This document shows positions 27,069 through 34,354 of a DNA stretch of 34,354 bases, piece by piece. Every line of letters begins with the position of its first letter. Positions within the stretch are counted from its first letter, which is position 1. The translations under genes were made by a program, and so were the position numbers. Source of the DNA: Succinivibrionaceae bacterium (GTDB lineage Bacteria > Pseudomonadota > Gammaproteobacteria > Enterobacterales > Succinivibrionaceae); NCBI GenBank assembly GCA_024688225.1, contig JAILEI010000131.1:1-34354 (forward strand), read 5' to 3'. The notes beneath the pieces were generated by a model. It did no database searches. It was not told where the DNA came from and saw only the letters and a list, made by a program, of their open reading frames with translations.

Positions 27069-28055
27069 ATGAAAACCAAGCACCTCGCACTGGCGCTGCT
27101 CGCGCTGCCCCTCGCCGCGCTCGCCAGCCCCGCCCTGGTCTTCGGGCACAAGAGCCCGGACACCGACACCATCGCGGGCGCCATCGGTGCCTCGGCCTAC
27201 TACAACGCCCGCGGCCTTGAGACCGTGCCCGCCGCGCAGGGCGCCCCCAACCCCGAGACCCGCTACCTGCTCAGGCGCTTTGGCCTGCCTGACCCCAAGG
27301 TCATCGACAGCGTGGGCCAGGACGGCTTCTACATCGTCGACTTCTCGGACACCGCCCTCGCCCCCCGCGACTTCAGCCCCAAGGGGCTGCGCGGCATCAT
27401 CGACCACCACAAGCTCGGCGACGCCACCTCCGCGGCGCCGATCGAGTGCGTGATCATGCCCTACGGCAGCGCCTGCACCATCATCTATGAGCTGTTCACC
27501 CAGCGCGGCCTTGAGATAAGGAAGGACATCGCCGGCATGCTGCTCGGCGCGGTGCTCTCCGACACCCTCAACCTCACCAGCGAGACCACCGTGGACGCCG
27601 ACCGCGCGGCCGTGGCGGCGCTCGCCAGGATTGCGGGCGTGGAGGATCCCTCCGCCCTCTTCTCCGAGATGTTCCGCGCCAAGGCCAGCCTTGACGACAC
27701 CCCGGCCAACCTCCTGCACCGCGACTACAAGGAGTTTGACATCAACGGCCACCAGGTGGGCATCGGCCAGCTCGACCTCCTCGAGATGAAGGACTTTGGC
27801 GATGATCTCAAGGCCAAGATCACCGCCGAGATGGAGCGCGCCGTAAAGGAGGATGGCCTTGAGGTGGTGATGCTCTCGCTCAACTCCTTCAACGAGAAGC
27901 AGAATGCCCTGCTGCTGCGCGCCCGGGATCCCAGGCTGCGCGCCGCGATCGCCGCCCACTTCAAGGTTCAGGATGACGACAGCCTCACGAGGCTTGAGGG
28001 CCTGGCCTCGCGCAAGAAGCACCTCGTGCCCCCGCTCTACGACCTCATCAAGTAG
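27069..28055 (+). CDS. ppaC: Family II (DHH) inorganic pyrophosphatase with signal peptide
   Basis: Hydrolyses pyrophosphate with Mn2+ or Co2+. The 328-residue protein has the family II plan. The metal site shows HKSPDTD (His27, Asp31, Asp33), Asp91 in IVDFSD (the family usually reads VDHNE) and DHH at 112-114. A further Asp lies in VLSDTLNLTS, and the DHHA2 motif SRKKHLVPPL is at the C-terminus. Before the first strand lies MKTKHLALALLALPLAALA, a convincing signal peptide; family II enzymes normally start within a few residues of that strand and are cytoplasmic. AGGAG is 9 bases upstream of this ATG and no other start lies near the domain, so the extension appears real. Export to the periplasm is therefore predicted. 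Confidence 0.88.
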   Translation: MKTKHLALALLALPLAALASPALVFGHKSPDTDTIAGAIGASAYYNARGLETVPAAQGAPNPETRYLLRRFGLPDPKVIDSVGQDGFYIVDFSDTALAPRDFSPKGLRGIIDHHKLGDATSAAPIECVIMPYGSACTIIYELFTQRGLEIRKDIAGMLLGAVLSDTLNLTSETTVDADRAAVAALARIAGVEDPSALFSEMFRAKASLDDTPANLLHRDYKEFDINGHQVGIGQLDLLEMKDFGDDLKAKITAEMERAVKEDGLEVVMLSLNSFNEKQNALLLRARDPRLRAAIAAHFKVQDDDSLTRLEGLASRKKHLVPPLYDLIK

Positions 28056-28072
28056 CGCCCCCCACGGCGCAG

Positions 28073-28108
28073 GGGCCCGGGCAGGCCAAGCGATCGCCCG
28101 GGCCCTTT
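28073..28108 (+). terminator. Terminator of rlmI-ppaC
   Basis: GGGCCCGGGC (28073-28082) and GCCCGGGCCC (28096-28105) form a perfect 10-bp stem with a 13-base loop, followed by TTTCCTTA. It lies 18 bases after the ppaC stop. Confidence 0.8.
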
Positions 28109-28240
28109 CCTTATCCGGTTTTTAAATTATCGTTCCGTAGGATGGACCAAGGCGGCGCTAGCATGGGAGTGTGGGCAGGGGCCGCCGGGGCGTCCCCACC
28201 GCCCCCAGCCTAAACTAAACGCAAGCAAAGGAGCACGGAT

Positions 28241-28522
28241 ATGGAAAAACTGGGTTCTTTCCTCCTGGGCACGGTGGTCGGCGCCGCGGCCCTGGGCGCC
28301 ATCGCCTGGAAGCTCGCCGAGGATGACGATGACGGCAGCGTCAGCGACCACGAGCTCGACGGCATCATCAAGGACTGCGACCACCGCGAGCAGCGCCTCT
28401 CGGAGATCGACGCCGAAATGCAGGATCTTGCCAAGCGCAACGAGGAGGCCAAGGATCTCGGGGAGCTCGCGGAGATCTCCCGCAAGCAGGGCAAGCTGCT
28501 CGATGAGGCCACCTCCCTGTAG
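28241..28522 (+). CDS. Small membrane protein with coiled coil, unknown function
   Basis: 93 residues. A single hydrophobic helix (about 5-23, with glycine and alanine small-residue packing, GTVVGAAALGAIAWK) is followed by an acidic stretch EDDDDG and a charged heptad-like region (about 35-88) that should form a coiled coil. This resembles YtxH-like small proteins only in plan. AAGGAG lies 7 bases before the ATG. It has a strong terminator after it and one before it, so it is a single-gene unit. TAAACT at 28211-28216 might be its -10, but the -35 is unclear. No function can be given. Confidence 0.8.
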   Translation: MEKLGSFLLGTVVGAAALGAIAWKLAEDDDDGSVSDHELDGIIKDCDHREQRLSEIDAEMQDLAKRNEEAKDLGELAEISRKQGKLLDEATSL

Positions 28523-28560
28523 GGACGCCGCCAACCTAACACCATGGTGCTGTAGTGGTG

Positions 28561-28598
28561 GGGGGCGGGCCGCCTGGCGGCCCGCCCCCCCCTCTTTT
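28561..28598 (+). terminator. Terminator of the 93-residue protein gene
   Basis: GGGGGCGGGCCGCC (28561-28574) and GGCGGCCCGCCCCC (28576-28589) form an exceptionally stable all-GC stem, followed by CCCTCTTTT. Confidence 0.85.
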
Positions 28599-28615
28599 GC
28601 AAAGGGCCGGGCAGT

Positions 28616-28676
28616 TGTGATCCAATTCATGGATTTACAAGGGGAAAGGGGCAGCGCCACGGCCGGTTGCTATAAT
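28616..28676 (+). promoter_or_regulatory. Promoter of the SF1 helicase: TGTGA box plus extended -10
   Basis: TGTGA (28616-28620), spacer TCCAAT, then TCATG (3 of 5 to TCACA). A perfect TATAAT lies at 28671-28676, preceded by TG at 28668-28669 (extended -10). The distance from TGTGA to -10 is 55 bases, identical to the GH28 and uxuA promoters. The position expected for a -35 reads GGGGCA. Confidence 0.65.
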
Positions 28677-28719
28677 CGGTTGGTTTCCGCCCCATCCCCC
28701 CAACGCAAGGATTCCCACC

Positions 28720-31700
28720 ATGAAATGCCGCTACCTCATCACCAAGGAACTCCAGAAGGACCTCACCCCCCGGCGGATTGACGCCAACGTGAGGAAGGAC
28801 TTCGAGGACTTCTGCAAGGCCACCGAGGAGATGGAATCCAAGCTGACCCACATCTTCAACAACGCCTACTCAAGGCGCTACAACTCCGGGGCGCGGGCCA
28901 TCTGGCTGCGCCAGCAGCGGGGGGAGGCGGTGGTCTATGTGCTCCGGGTCTTCTACCCGCAGCACGACCTCTACAAGGACGGGACATGGGATACCGGGCG
29001 GTGGATGGAAAAGTACTCCTGCTACACCGAGGGCGAGCAGGCGGAGATTGACGCCCTGCTCGATGAGCTCAACCGCCCGGAGGAAGATGAGGCGCGGGTG
29101 CTCCCGGAGCTCAGCCATTGCGAGCGCGCGTACATCGAGGGGGCGCGCAACACCACCTCGCACGCCATCTTCGATGAGGCCATCTACGAGACCGCGGGCT
29201 GGCTCGCCACCGTCAGGGCGCCCGGGTTCATTGAGTTTGACTCCGTGGCCGACCCCCTGCTCGACTACATTTTCGAGAACTGCAACCAGGACCAGTACGG
29301 GCCCTTCAGGGTGCCGCTCGACTTCGACAAGTCCCGCTGCGTGTTCGGGTACCGCGCGCACCGCCAGGGCAAGGACGGGCAGGCCCTCGGCAGCGTCTGG
29401 ATCCTGCGGGGCATCACCAAAAAGGACAGCGGGCAGACGGAGGAGGAGCTGCAAAGGCCCCGTCCCAGCGAATGCCGCCGCGCCTACCCCTACACCATCC
29501 TCGAGAACAAGGATCTGTGGCGGGAGATGGAGACCGATCCCAACAGCAACTTCATCCTCTCCGACGAGGAGGTGGGGGTGGTGGCCCCGGAGCGCGACCA
29601 TGACTACCCGCTGTTCATCAGCGGCCGCGCCGGCAGCGGCAAGTCCACGGTGCTGCAGTACATGTTCGCCGATGAGATCCTGCGCTACCTGAAGAGCCGC
29701 GGGGACGGGACCACCCTGCTCCCCCCCATCTACCTCTCCTACAGCCCCAACCTGGTTGGCAAGGCCCGGGAGCTCTCCCACAGCCTGTTTGAGAAAAACC
29801 ACATCTACAGCGAGGAGCTCGAGCGGCTGCACATCGGCGACATCGGCGACCTCAAGCCCGGCATCGATGACTACTTCATGGTGTTCAAGGAGCTGGCCAC
29901 GCAGATGATCGCCGAGGCGGTGCCACACGCCATCCGCGACCGCTTCAAGCCCAGTGAATACATCACCTACAGCGTGTTCCACCACAAGTGGATGCAGCGC
30001 TTTGGCAAGGAGCACGAGGCGGTCCGTGAGTACGGCCCGGACATCTCCTGGCACGTAATCCGCACCTACATCAAGGGCTGGGACAGCGAGTCGCTCCTCA
30101 CCCCGGGCCAGTACCGCGGCATCGGCCGCAGCAACCAGGACGTCTCGCCCGAAACCTACGACCTCGTCTACAGCCGGGTCTGGTGCGACTGGTACTCCAA
30201 GCTTGAGGGCGCCTGGGACGACCAGGACCTGGTCCGCTACTGCCTGCGCCCCGACGACGGGGCGGCCCCCTCCTGCGTCCACGAGCGCTTCTCCGCGGTG
30301 TTCTGCGATGAGGCGCAGGACTTCACCCGCACTGAGGTGGACTTCATCCTCCGCATCTCCTCCTTCTCCAACCGGCGCTACCAGATGCCCCGCGACCTCT
30401 CACGCCTGCCCTTCGTCTTCGCCGGCGATGAGTTCCAGACCCTCAACCCCACCGGGTTCTCCTGGAACTCGCTGCGCTCCTACCTCACCAAGCGCCTGGC
30501 CGAGATCAGCGGGTTTGACGAGAACGACATTTCCCAGGCCGACCCCGTGCCCCTGGTGCGCAACTACCGCTCCACCGACCACATCGTGCGCCTCGGGAAC
30601 CGCATCCAGCTGCTGCGCGAGGCCCGCTTCCTCCAGCCCTCTGATCCCCAGGAGCCCCACTTCTCCACCGAGGGCGGGTCCATATTCTGCCTCGACCCGC
30701 ATGACAAGTCGGTCTGGGACCGCCTGAAGAAGGCCAAGGCCACCCTCATCGTGCCAGCCCAGGATGGCCAGGACATCAAGGACTACATCCGCTCCCTGGG
30801 CATCCCTGATGGCTGCGTGACCTTCAATGAGGATGGCGCCGCGCAGTTCCTCACCATCCTCAACCCCTCCCAGGCCAAGGGCCTGGAGTTTGACAACCTG
30901 GCCGTGCTCGGGTTCCGCTGCGACGGCCCCATGGAGGGACTGAGCCTCGCCAGCCTCCTCGAGTGGATGGAAAGCGGCAGCCACCACCCCGACACCATGG
31001 ACGAGAACCACGAGATTGGCCTGCGCTACCAAATCAACAACGCCTATGTGGCGGTGACCCGCGCCAAGAAGAAGCTGTTCATCCTCGATGACTGGAACGA
31101 AAAGTCCTTCTGGGCCTTCGCCTGTGCCTTCGCGGAAACCTCGAAGAGCCTGTGGGACCGGGTGGAGCGCCTTGAGGATCTCATGCACGGCCGGCTGAAC
31201 GAAAACCGCAAGCGGGTGTGGGAGAGCACCCCCCTGGGACTGATCCGCAGGGGCGAGGTTGACGACATCAGTGGCGAAAACCTCGAGGACTCCAAGGAAA
31301 ACAGCCAGCAGCTCGAGCAGCGCGCCCAGTTCCGCAGGGACTCCGGGCTCTTTTACCAGGCCGCGGCCCGCTACAAGGAGCAGGGCGATGACAAGAAGCA
31401 CTTTGAGTGCAAGGCCTACGCGGCCCTCTATGACCCGGTGCCCAACCACACCGCCGCCGCCGAGCTGTTCAAGCGGGCCGGGCTCAATGACAAGGCGGAG
31501 GAAGCATACTGGCACGCCGCGGCAATTGCCGGGAACTGGGAAAGGATGGAGCCGCTGCTCACCAAGATTGCCAGCCTGACCAACCGCCGCAACAGCATCA
31601 CCTTCAAGGCCTGCCAGCTGGTGACCGGTGACCTCATCGAGCCCTGGGCGGTGTTCGACCTCATGGACCAGTTCTGCCTCGAGTACTCGGCAGACGGGAA

Positions 31701-33267
31701 GAAACTGCCCCAGGGGCTCACCGCCTGGCAGCGCCTCATGGACCAGGCCCTGTCGCGCGCGGAGCGCCAGCAGACCGATCCCCGCACCCTCGAGAACCTG
31801 CTGGAGCTGCGGCCGAGGCTGCGCGACCTGGGCATCATCATCGACCCGTTGCCCCTCATCCGCATTGCCGGCCGCCTCGGATCCCACGACGCGGTGCTCG
31901 AGCTGTGCGAGGGCCTCGACTCCCGCGCCCGCCCGCGCGAGTACTACCTCGCCATGTTCAGCAAGAGCGAGTACCCAGAGCGGATCAACTACCTGCGGGG
32001 CACCGAGGACTCGCAGTGGGCCAGCAAGGTCGTTGAGGAGTTCCTGAGGCACCCAGGGGTGCCGCTGCCCGAGCGCGAGAAGATGCTGGTGGCAAGGTGC
32101 GCCCTGGACATCGCCCGCTACGACGTGGCCACCCCGCTCTTCCCCTGGCTGCTCTCAAGGTGCCAGGGCATGGGCGAGGCCCAGGAGGCCGTGGAGAAGG
32201 CCGCCGACCGGATCAACTTCAACGCCAAGGCCATGAACGCGCTCATCCTGGCGCGCTACAACTCCCTGGCGGGCTTCGCGCGCACCGACAATGGCAGCGA
32301 TCCGCTGGGCGTGAGGGAACTGATGGAGATCGTCGCCACGGTGACCTCGCTCCAGGGCGAGTCCGCCATCTCCAGCCTCCGGGACATGCTGCGCACCCCC
32401 CGCCGGCTGCGGTCCTACCTCGACGATCGCTTCGGGCGCTTTGCCCGCCAGCCCTTTGTGCCCATCCTGCTGTTGCAGCTGGGAGTGCTGATGGAGCGCA
32501 TCGGCAACCACAACTTCGCCGCCCGTTACTACGACTGGGCCTGGGCCCAGACCGATGATGCCCATGCCAAGCGGCAGATCGAGCTGCGCCTGCTGGCCTG
32601 CAACCGCCGCTACTCGGAAATCAACAGCGATCCAGTGCTGCTGCAGGAGGTCCTGCAACTGCAGGCCAGGCTGCACGTGGACGCGGAGACCAAGCTGCCC
32701 ACCTCCCCAGATCCCGCCACCTTCTGTGACTGGGAGGCCATGTACCGGGAGGCGGTGCGCCTAGGGTCGGAGCGGCAGCGCCGCAATGAGCAGCCGCGCC
32801 CTGCCGAGCCGCGGCGGAACGACCGGGGCAGGCACGACCGGCCGGTCGCCAAGAACCCCGTTGCCGAGGCCATCCAGGTCAGCTCCGGGCCCAAGGCCTT
32901 CTCGACCGCCCCGGCCCTGAGCCAGCACCATGGGGAGATTAAGGAATCACCTGCGGCCAGCAGCGCCCCCCAGGCACCGTCCAAGCCCAGCGGGACCTGG
33001 TCCAAGCTGCTCAGGATCGGCAACTTCAAGCTGCGCTACCGCACCTCCGGCCGTGAGCTGGACATCTGCTACGATGATGATGAAAGCTACCTGCACACCA
33101 GCTGCAGGAATGGCAAGATCGAGGACGGCGAGGACTTTGCCCTCGCCCCTGACGGGACGCTGGTGCGCGCGGACGGGACCAGCACCCCGCTGGTGATCAG
33201 GCAGGAAGGCGACCACGTGGTGATCACCGAGCCTGGCAGCGGCGAGCGCCACGTCCTCGGCGACTAG
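28720..33267 (+). CDS. Giant SF1 helicase with helical-repeat and C-terminal domains
   Basis: A 1515-residue protein with a complete UvrD/Rep-type SF1 motor: Walker A GRAGSGKST (302-310), Walker B DEAQD (530-534), motif III GDEFQ (569-573), motif IV VRNYRST (613-619), motif V QAKGLEFD (718-725), and motif VI VAVTRAKKK (777-785). The N-terminal 300 residues include ARAIWL...GEAVVYVLRVFYPQHDLYKD. This follows the strand pattern of RelE/ParE-type domains found fused to SF1 helicases; the assignment is tentative. Residues about 860-1340 are all-helical with TPR-like pairs (AARYKEQGDDKKHFECKAYA, AAELFKRAGLNDKAEEAYWH). About 1348-1425 is a charged, Pro/Ser-rich linker, and 1426-1515 a beta-rich domain I do not recognise. 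No nuclease motif is evident. AAGGA lies 8 bases before the ATG. Fourteen bases separate it from the downstream hydrolase. The overall plan recalls TRANK1-like helicases; an RNA-surveillance or anti-phage role is speculation. Confidence 0.88.
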   Translation: MKCRYLITKELQKDLTPRRIDANVRKDFEDFCKATEEMESKLTHIFNNAYSRRYNSGARAIWLRQQRGEAVVYVLRVFYPQHDLYKDGTWDTGRWMEKYSCYTEGEQAEIDALLDELNRPEEDEARVLPELSHCERAYIEGARNTTSHAIFDEAIYETAGWLATVRAPGFIEFDSVADPLLDYIFENCNQDQYGPFRVPLDFDKSRCVFGYRAHRQGKDGQALGSVWILRGITKKDSGQTEEELQRPRPSECRRAYPYTILENKDLWREMETDPNSNFILSDEEVGVVAPERDHDYPLFISGRAGSGKSTVLQYMFADEILRYLKSRGDGTTLLPPIYLSYSPNLVGKARELSHSLFEKNHIYSEELERLHIGDIGDLKPGIDDYFMVFKELATQMIAEAVPHAIRDRFKPSEYITYSVFHHKWMQRFGKEHEAVREYGPDISWHVIRTYIKGWDSESLLTPGQYRGIGRSNQDVSPETYDLVYSRVWCDWYSKLEGAWDDQDLVRYCLRPDDGAAPSCVHERFSAVFCDEAQDFTRTEVDFILRISSFSNRRYQMPRDLSRLPFVFAGDEFQTLNPTGFSWNSLRSYLTKRLAEISGFDENDISQADPVPLVRNYRSTDHIVRLGNRIQLLREARFLQPSDPQEPHFSTEGGSIFCLDPHDKSVWDRLKKAKATLIVPAQDGQDIKDYIRSLGIPDGCVTFNEDGAAQFLTILNPSQAKGLEFDNLAVLGFRCDGPMEGLSLASLLEWMESGSHHPDTMDENHEIGLRYQINNAYVAVTRAKKKLFILDDWNEKSFWAFACAFAETSKSLWDRVERLEDLMHGRLNENRKRVWESTPLGLIRRGEVDDISGENLEDSKENSQQLEQRAQFRRDSGLFYQAAARYKEQGDDKKHFECKAYAALYDPVPNHTAAAELFKRAGLNDKAEEAYWHAAAIAGNWERMEPLLTKIASLTNRRNSITFKACQLVTGDLIEPWAVFDLMDQFCLEYSADGKKLPQGLTAWQRLMDQALSRAERQQTDPRTLENLLELRPRLRDLGIIIDPLPLIRIAGRLGSHDAVLELCEGLDSRARPREYYLAMFSKSEYPERINYLRGTEDSQWASKVVEEFLRHPGVPLPEREKMLVARCALDIARYDVATPLFPWLLSRCQGMGEAQEAVEKAADRINFNAKAMNALILARYNSLAGFARTDNGSDPLGVRELMEIVATVTSLQGESAISSLRDMLRTPRRLRSYLDDRFGRFARQPFVPILLLQLGVLMERIGNHNFAARYYDWAWAQTDDAHAKRQIELRLLACNRRYSEINSDPVLLQEVLQLQARLHVDAETKLPTSPDPATFCDWEAMYREAVRLGSERQRRNEQPRPAEPRRNDRGRHDRPVAKNPVAEAIQVSSGPKAFSTAPALSQHHGEIKESPAASSAPQAPSKPSGTWSKLLRIGNFKLRYRTSGRELDICYDDDESYLHTSCRNGKIEDGEDFALAPDGTLVRADGTSTPLVIRQEGDHVVITEPGSGERHVLGD

Positions 33268-33281
33268 CAAGGAGAGCAGAC

Positions 33282-33914
33282 ATGAAGCACAGAATCGCGG
33301 TGGTGCCGGTCACCCCCTACATCCAGAACTGCCGCCTCATCCTCGACGAGGGGGCGAAGGCGGCCACGGTGCTCGACCCAGGCGGCAAGGCCGAGCTCAT
33401 CTGCGGCATGCTCAAGGGCTCGGGCTACCGCCTCGAGGCCATCCTGCTCACCCATGGGCACCTGGACCACATCGCGGACACCGGCAAGCTGCACCGCCTG
33501 ATGGGCGGACGGATCATCGGCCCCGCCGAGGGCGACCGCTTCCTCATCGAGGGCCTTGAGGGCCAGTCCTCAATGCTGGGGCTGCCGGGCGGCGAGCCCT
33601 TCACCCCCGAGTACGTCGCGGACGGTGAGGCCATCGAGCCCATGCCCGGCCTTAGGCTCAAGGTGCTCGCCACCCCCGGCCACACCCCGGGCTCGGTGTG
33701 CTTCCTCAGCGAGGAGGAGGGCTACCTGCTCTCCGGGGACACCCTCTTCCAGGGCTCAGTGGGCCGCACCGACTTCCCGGGCGGCAGCACCGAGGATCTC
33801 CTCACCTCCATCAAGGAGAAGATCCTCACCCTCGATGACCAGGTGCGGGTGATGCCCGGCCACGGCCTCGACACCACCGTGGGGGCCGAGCGCGAGGGCA
33901 ACCCCTTCCTCTGA
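33282..33914 (+). CDS. ycbL: Metallo-beta-lactamase-fold hydrolase, YcbL/glyoxalase II type
   Basis: 210 residues; family members hydrolyse S-D-lactoylglutathione or related thioesters. Metal motifs: THGHLDH (His58, His60, Asp62, His63), the His of ATPGHTPGS, Asp in SGDTLF and the His of MPGHG. The segments PVTPYIQNC, FQGSVGRTDFPGG and the end EREGNPFL match the E. coli/Salmonella YcbL pattern, and the length is that of YcbL rather than the longer GloB with its C-terminal domain. AAGGAG lies 7 bases upstream. It is only 14 bases after the helicase stop, so the two genes are probably cotranscribed, though a functional link is not evident. Confidence 0.9.
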   Translation: MKHRIAVVPVTPYIQNCRLILDEGAKAATVLDPGGKAELICGMLKGSGYRLEAILLTHGHLDHIADTGKLHRLMGGRIIGPAEGDRFLIEGLEGQSSMLGLPGGEPFTPEYVADGEAIEPMPGLRLKVLATPGHTPGSVCFLSEEEGYLLSGDTLFQGSVGRTDFPGGSTEDLLTSIKEKILTLDDQVRVMPGHGLDTTVGAEREGNPFL

Positions 33915-34174
33915 CCCCTCCCCCAGGGCTGGCGGCGCCGTCCCTGCGGCCGCCAAGTGCGCCGGGCAGGCCTGCCCCTGTCCCCACCTTGCCCTGCCCA
34001 CCCAGGTGCCGCAGGGCTGCCTTGCCACCCCCAGGGCGGCTCCAGCATCCCCAAAATGGGGCCTGATCCGTCCCTGGGATCTGGCGGTTGCCATGTGCCG
34101 CCCCTGCGCCACGGGCGCCAGGCAGCGCAGCCGCCGCGCCCGCCGCCCCACCATGGGGAATCCCCTTGCAAAAG
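33915..34174. other. Non-coding gap before the last gene
   Basis: No gene seen. It holds several GC inverted repeats, for example TGGCGGC/GCCGCCA near 33934-33957 and GGGCAGGCCTGCCC near 33964-33977, but none has a T run, so no clear terminator for the hydrolase gene is visible. GGGGAATCCCC (34155-34165) lies just before the TGTGA box of the next promoter. Confidence 0.4.
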
Positions 34175-34236
34175 TGTGATCCTAGCCGCGCCCCGCGCAG
34201 CCTGCGCCATGGGCCCGGGGCACGGGATGGCATAAT
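34175..34236 (+). promoter_or_regulatory. Promoter of the last gene: TGTGA box plus -10
   Basis: AAAAGTGTGATC contains TGTGA at 34175-34179. CATAAT (34231-34236) lies 56 bases after it, one more than at the other promoters of this type. The second half-site is not conserved (CCGCG) and no -35 is seen. The expected start is near 34243. Confidence 0.5.
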
Positions 34237-34278
34237 CAGCCAAGGGCCGTGGTGCGGCCTTGTGGATGAGGCAATGCC

Positions 34279-34354
34279 ATGGACAAGAGACTTTCCATCA
34301 CCATAGACTGCGATCCCGGCCTGCCCGGGGGGATGGTGCCCTACGCCATCAGGG
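34279..34354 (+). CDS. Partial gene, possible nucleoside-hydrolase-like protein
   Basis: An ATG at 34279, with GAGG about 8 bases upstream, opens a frame that runs off the window after 25 codons (MDKRLSITIDCDPGLPGGMV and on). The start resembles the inosine-uridine nucleoside hydrolase opening, where D-x-D-P-G-x-D-D-A binds calcium. Here the second Asp pair is replaced by Pro-Gly (DCDPGLPGG), so either it is a divergent or inactive member or the likeness is chance. The sequence is too short to decide. Confidence 0.4.
   Translation, partial: MDKRLSITIDCDPGLPGGMVPYAIR

Noticed and set aside
25582-27090. N-terminal extension of macA by some 500 codons
   Set aside because: The extension lies antisense to rlmI and has no relation to MacA; GGAGG and the anchor helix fix the start at 25581.
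28870-30282. A 470-codon minus-strand frame opposite the helicase N-terminus
   Set aside because: Antisense shadow; the helicase frame carries ordered SF1 motifs, and this one has no recognisable domain.

Overview
The window is about 34 kb of very GC-rich DNA that looks like the chromosome of a gammaproteobacterium. The best taxonomic evidence is the order nudJ-mnmA-hflD-purB, the same as in Escherichia coli; HflD and the NudJ and YcbL types also point that way. Pectin and uronate enzymes with solute receptors suggest a plant-polymer-using, perhaps gut-dwelling, organism. A high-GC relative of Succinivibrionaceae/Aeromonadales is possible but the sequence does not settle it. Seventeen of the 24 complete intact genes end in TAG, which is unusual for any bacterium.

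Layout. At 1-884 (-) lies the 5' part of an unrecognised gene. Bases 949-8488 (+) hold a secreted GH28 polygalacturonase, an orphan periplasmic sugar-binding protein, and the operon uxuA-uxuB-gntK-gntR. Convergent to it are gnd, a 6-phosphogluconate dehydrogenase with an altered cofactor pocket, and an orphan DctP-type TRAP receptor. Divergent from the receptor are two adjacent membrane proteins with degenerate GGDEF domains (11212-13473). Then follow the housekeeping operon nudJ-mnmA-hflD-purB (17217 to 13549, -), a decayed autotransporter beta-barrel remnant with its promoter region (17425-18108, +), and about 600 bases of repeat-bearing non-coding DNA. The five-gene operon macA-macB-pepT-rfbD-OM lipoprotein follows (25581 to 18754, -). 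Divergent from it are rlmI and a family II pyrophosphatase with an apparent signal peptide. The last part holds a 93-residue membrane/coiled-coil protein, a 1515-residue SF1 helicase followed by a YcbL-type metallo-hydrolase, and the start of a nucleoside-hydrolase-like gene.

How it works together. The first third is a carbohydrate island: pectin is cut outside the cytoplasm, hexuronates are reduced and dehydrated by UxuB and UxuA, and gluconate is phosphorylated and oxidised by GntK and Gnd. A GntR/FCD regulator sits in the uxu operon. Five promoters (GH28, uxuA, the GGDEF pair, the helicase and the last gene) share one architecture: a TGTGA box (reversed in one case) with its centre about 48 bases upstream of a -10 hexamer and no recognisable -35. 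This suggests one activator, probably CRP, controlling sugar genes, the GGDEF pair and the giant helicase alike.

The best candidate for something undescribed is the helicase: a possible RelE/ParE-like N-terminus, a complete SF1 motor, a long alpha-helical repeat region, a disordered linker and a small C-terminal beta domain, alone or with a metallo-hydrolase. Other notable points are the apparently exported pyrophosphatase, the Arg-to-Tyr change in the NADP site of Gnd, the paired pseudo-cyclases, and a hairpin that could bridge the purB ribosome-binding site to its start codon.
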